Below are positions 5,521 through 7,180 of a DNA stretch of 7,180 bases, in pieces (positions within the stretch are counted from its first letter, which is position 1; every line of letters starts with the position of its first letter). Below the pieces are notes generated by a model. The model was not told the DNA's origin and searched no databases. It was given only the letters and a program-made list of their open reading frames with translations. The position numbers and the translations under genes were made by a program. Origin of the DNA: an uncultured Eubacteriales bacterium (lineage in GTDB: Bacteria; Bacillota; Clostridia; Oscillospirales; CAG-272); NCBI GenBank assembly GCA_934417455.1, contig CAKRWK010000052.1, forward strand, positions 1 through 7,180, read 5' to 3'.

Positions 5521-6507
5521 ATGGAAGAAAATCAAACAAAAGAACTTTTCCACTATGTCCACATAGACGAGCCGACCGTATGTTTTCATGATACGTCTGA
5601 CAACGAAGGCATTGTAACGATTGCCCCGTTGGCGCGCGGGTACGGCGTGACGCTCGGCAATTCCCTGCGGCGCGTAATGCTCTCTTCCCTACCCGGCGCG
5701 GCAGCAGTCAGCGCAAAAATATTGTCGGAGGGAGTGCCGGTTCTCCATGAATTCCAAGGGATTTTCGGGATAAAAGAAGACGTTTGCGAAATTGTCCTGA
5801 ATGTCAAAGGAATCGTCGCAAGACTGCATTCTGAAAAAGCCGAAACGGGATACATTCATGCAACAGGCCCCACTGTCGTGACGGCCGGTGACATATCCGG
5901 AACCGACATTGAAATCATCAATCCCGCGCACCGGATTGCCACGCTGTCCGACGGAGCCACGCTGTCCATGGAAGTTCGGTTTGACCACGGCGTCGGTTAC
6001 ACGCCGTCGGAAAGAAACCGACAGATATACAGCGACGGAGACATCAACGTTCTTTACGTTGATTCCGTTTTTACACCGGTGACAAACGTCAGTTACGCGG
6101 TGGAAAGTATGCGGGTCGGGAGTCGGATGGACTACGACCGGCTGACCATGCAGGTGACGACCGACGGCTCGCTGACGGCAAGCACGGCAACTGTGATTGC
6201 CGCACAAATTCTGAAGGAACATTTCGGACTTGTCACGGCCCTTTCCGGCGCACAGGAAGAGGTTCGGGTCATAACCCCGCAAAAAGAGACAAAAGGAGCT
6301 TCTGTCGATACCCCCATTGAAAACCTTGACCTGACGGTGCGAAGTTTTAACTGTCTGAAACGGGCGGGAATCGACACCGTGGGGGCCCTTCTCGAAAAAT
6401 CCGAGGAAGACATGAGAAGAATCCGAAACCTTGGTGCCAAATCTCTCACTGAAATCAAGGATAAAATCCGGGAACTCGGATTTTCAATGAAAGAAGAAGA
6501 TGCGTAA
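5521..6507 (+). CDS. rpoA: DNA-directed RNA polymerase subunit alpha, non-canonical locus
   Basis: A 328-residue complete alpha subunit; E. coli RpoA has 329. The N-terminal domain (about 10-240) dimerises and carries beta and beta'. It retains ARGYGVTLGNSLRRVMLSSLPG, including the arginine pair at 50-51 (R51 aligns with E. coli R45, needed for beta binding), then HEF...GIKEDVCEIVLNVKG, VTAGDI, VGYTPSERN, VDSVFTPVTNVSYAVE and DYDRLTMQVTTDGS. A linker (about 242-263) joins the C-terminal domain (about 265-322), NLDLTVRSFNCLKRAGI and IRNLGAKSLTEIKDKI. R274, N277, G305, K307 and S308 match the E. coli DNA- and UP-element-contacting R265, N268, G296, K298 and S299. Oddities: about four extra residues before HEF (ILSEGVPVL), Phe at the A267 position, and Ala at the K297 position. 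Normally rpoA sits between rpsD and rplQ; here it follows a zinc-ribbon gene by 26 bases and precedes a vWA gene. It is probably a second alpha, though the genome's main alpha cannot be seen in this window. Confidence 0.93.
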   Translation: MEENQTKELFHYVHIDEPTVCFHDTSDNEGIVTIAPLARGYGVTLGNSLRRVMLSSLPGAAAVSAKILSEGVPVLHEFQGIFGIKEDVCEIVLNVKGIVARLHSEKAETGYIHATGPTVVTAGDISGTDIEIINPAHRIATLSDGATLSMEVRFDHGVGYTPSERNRQIYSDGDINVLYVDSVFTPVTNVSYAVESMRVGSRMDYDRLTMQVTTDGSLTASTATVIAAQILKEHFGLVTALSGAQEEVRVITPQKETKGASVDTPIENLDLTVRSFNCLKRAGIDTVGALLEKSEEDMRRIRNLGAKSLTEIKDKIRELGFSMKEEDA

Positions 6508-6519
6508 AAGGAGACAGCA

Positions 6520-7155
6520 ATGACGGAACTTGTATTCATTCTTGACCGGAGCGGTTCTATGGCAGGGTTGGAAAACGAGACTGTCGGCGGATTCAATGCC
6601 ATGATGGAAAAGCAGAAAAAAGAAGAGGGGAAGGTATTGATAACCACAGCTTTTTTCAACTATTCGACAGTATTTATACATCATCGTGTACCGCTCGAAC
6701 ACATGCAACCGTTAACCGAAAAGGACTACTACGTCGGCGGTGGTACGGCGCTGCTCGACGCCGTCGGAAATACCCTTGCAGAAGTGGAGACGGCGCAAAA
6801 AAACGATGCGGAACTGCCGAAAAAAACCTTATTCGTCATTATCACGGACGGCGAAGAAAACGCCAGTTGTCATTACACTTACCATGCCATAAAGCGCAAA
6901 ATAAAACAGAAAAAAGAAGAAGGCTGGGATTTCCTGTTTCTCGGCGCCAATACGGACGCGGTGGCAACGGCGCAACAATTCGGAATTGACGAGCAATTTG
7001 CCGCTTCATATCATTCCGATGCAGGCGGAACAAGACGCAATTACGAAGCACTGGAAAAAGTTGTCGAAGCCTGTTGCGAAAAGGCAGAACATTTCAATTT
7101 GTCTTACGACTGGAAAGACGAAATTGAAGCGTACGCCAAGCAGGCAAAAACATAA
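6520..7155 (+). CDS. Stand-alone von Willebrand factor A domain protein with intact MIDAS
   Basis: A 211-residue protein that is essentially one vWA domain. The metal-ion-dependent adhesion site is complete: D9-R-S11-G-S13 in FILDRSGSM, T76 in GGGTALLDAVG, and D110 in VIITDGEENAS. Such domains bind a divalent cation and a partner's acidic residue to mediate protein-protein contacts. There is no signal peptide, transmembrane helix or Cys-rich extension, so it should be cytoplasmic. The Rossmann-like fold is followed by FLGANTDAVATAQQFGI and a short helical tail. The ribosome binding site AAAAGGAG overlaps the alpha-gene stop, leaving 12 bases between the genes, so translation is likely coupled. 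Similar small vWA proteins occur in many bacteria and phages without a settled role. Here it may scaffold or regulate another cassette product; that is inference. Confidence 0.92.
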   Translation: MTELVFILDRSGSMAGLENETVGGFNAMMEKQKKEEGKVLITTAFFNYSTVFIHHRVPLEHMQPLTEKDYYVGGGTALLDAVGNTLAEVETAQKNDAELPKKTLFVIITDGEENASCHYTYHAIKRKIKQKKEEGWDFLFLGANTDAVATAQQFGIDEQFAASYHSDAGGTRRNYEALEKVVEACCEKAEHFNLSYDWKDEIEAYAKQAKT

Positions 7156-7180
7156 CGCATAAAAAAGAGAGGGGCGGTGC
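7156..7180 (+). other. Window end; possible ribosome binding site of a further gene
   Basis: After the vWA stop, 25 bases remain. GAGAGGGG at 7167-7174 could be a Shine-Dalgarno for a gene beginning at or just after the window edge, and no terminator hairpin is visible. The cassette may therefore continue downstream, but too little sequence is present to be sure. Confidence 0.3.

Noticed and set aside
1..7180. CRISPR array, tRNA/rRNA gene, insertion sequence or toxin-antitoxin pair
   Set aside because: No regularly spaced repeats, cloverleaf, transposase motifs or recognisable toxin/antitoxin families were found on either strand.

Overview
The window joins a housekeeping phenylalanyl-tRNA synthetase locus to a compact cassette of mostly uncharacterised genes that includes an extra-looking RNA polymerase alpha subunit. 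All recognised genes are on the + strand. The organism is most likely a member of the Bacillota, probably class Clostridia. This rests on strong AGGAGG-type ribosome binding sites, a GTG start with a good Shine-Dalgarno, a bacillota-type DeoR/WYL-like winged-helix protein, and the cysteine-rich PheS C-terminus. No species can be named from the sequence alone.

Region 1 (1-2805): the 3' end of pheS, then full-length pheT, closed by a very strong GC-rich hairpin terminator. Together the two genes make the alpha2beta2 phenylalanyl-tRNA synthetase.

Region 2 (2806-3002): an AT-rich intergenic stretch of about 200 bases between the terminator and the cassette. It holds candidate promoter elements, a short inverted repeat and a 9-bp tandem duplication.

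Region 3 (3003-7155): six genes in a row with short gaps and strong ribosome binding sites. In order they are: a small CxxC/CxxC zinc-ribbon protein with a C-terminal domain resembling the core-binding half of a tyrosine recombinase; a 137-residue winged-helix regulator that looks like a WYL-family protein without its WYL domain; an unrecognised 290-residue protein; a second, diverged copy of the zinc-ribbon protein; a complete RNA polymerase alpha subunit (N- and C-terminal domains) away from its usual ribosomal-protein context; and a stand-alone von Willebrand A protein with an intact metal site. An extended -10 promoter lies before the regulator, so the cassette may have two transcription starts. 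No terminator is seen inside the cassette, and it may continue past the window end.

The working hypothesis (inference) is that the cassette encodes a specialised transcription module. An alternative alpha subunit would assemble into RNA polymerase, and the two zinc-ribbon proteins and the winged-helix protein would supply DNA or polymerase contacts. The roles of the vWA protein and the unknown protein are open. The alpha gene is the clearest and most unusual signal.
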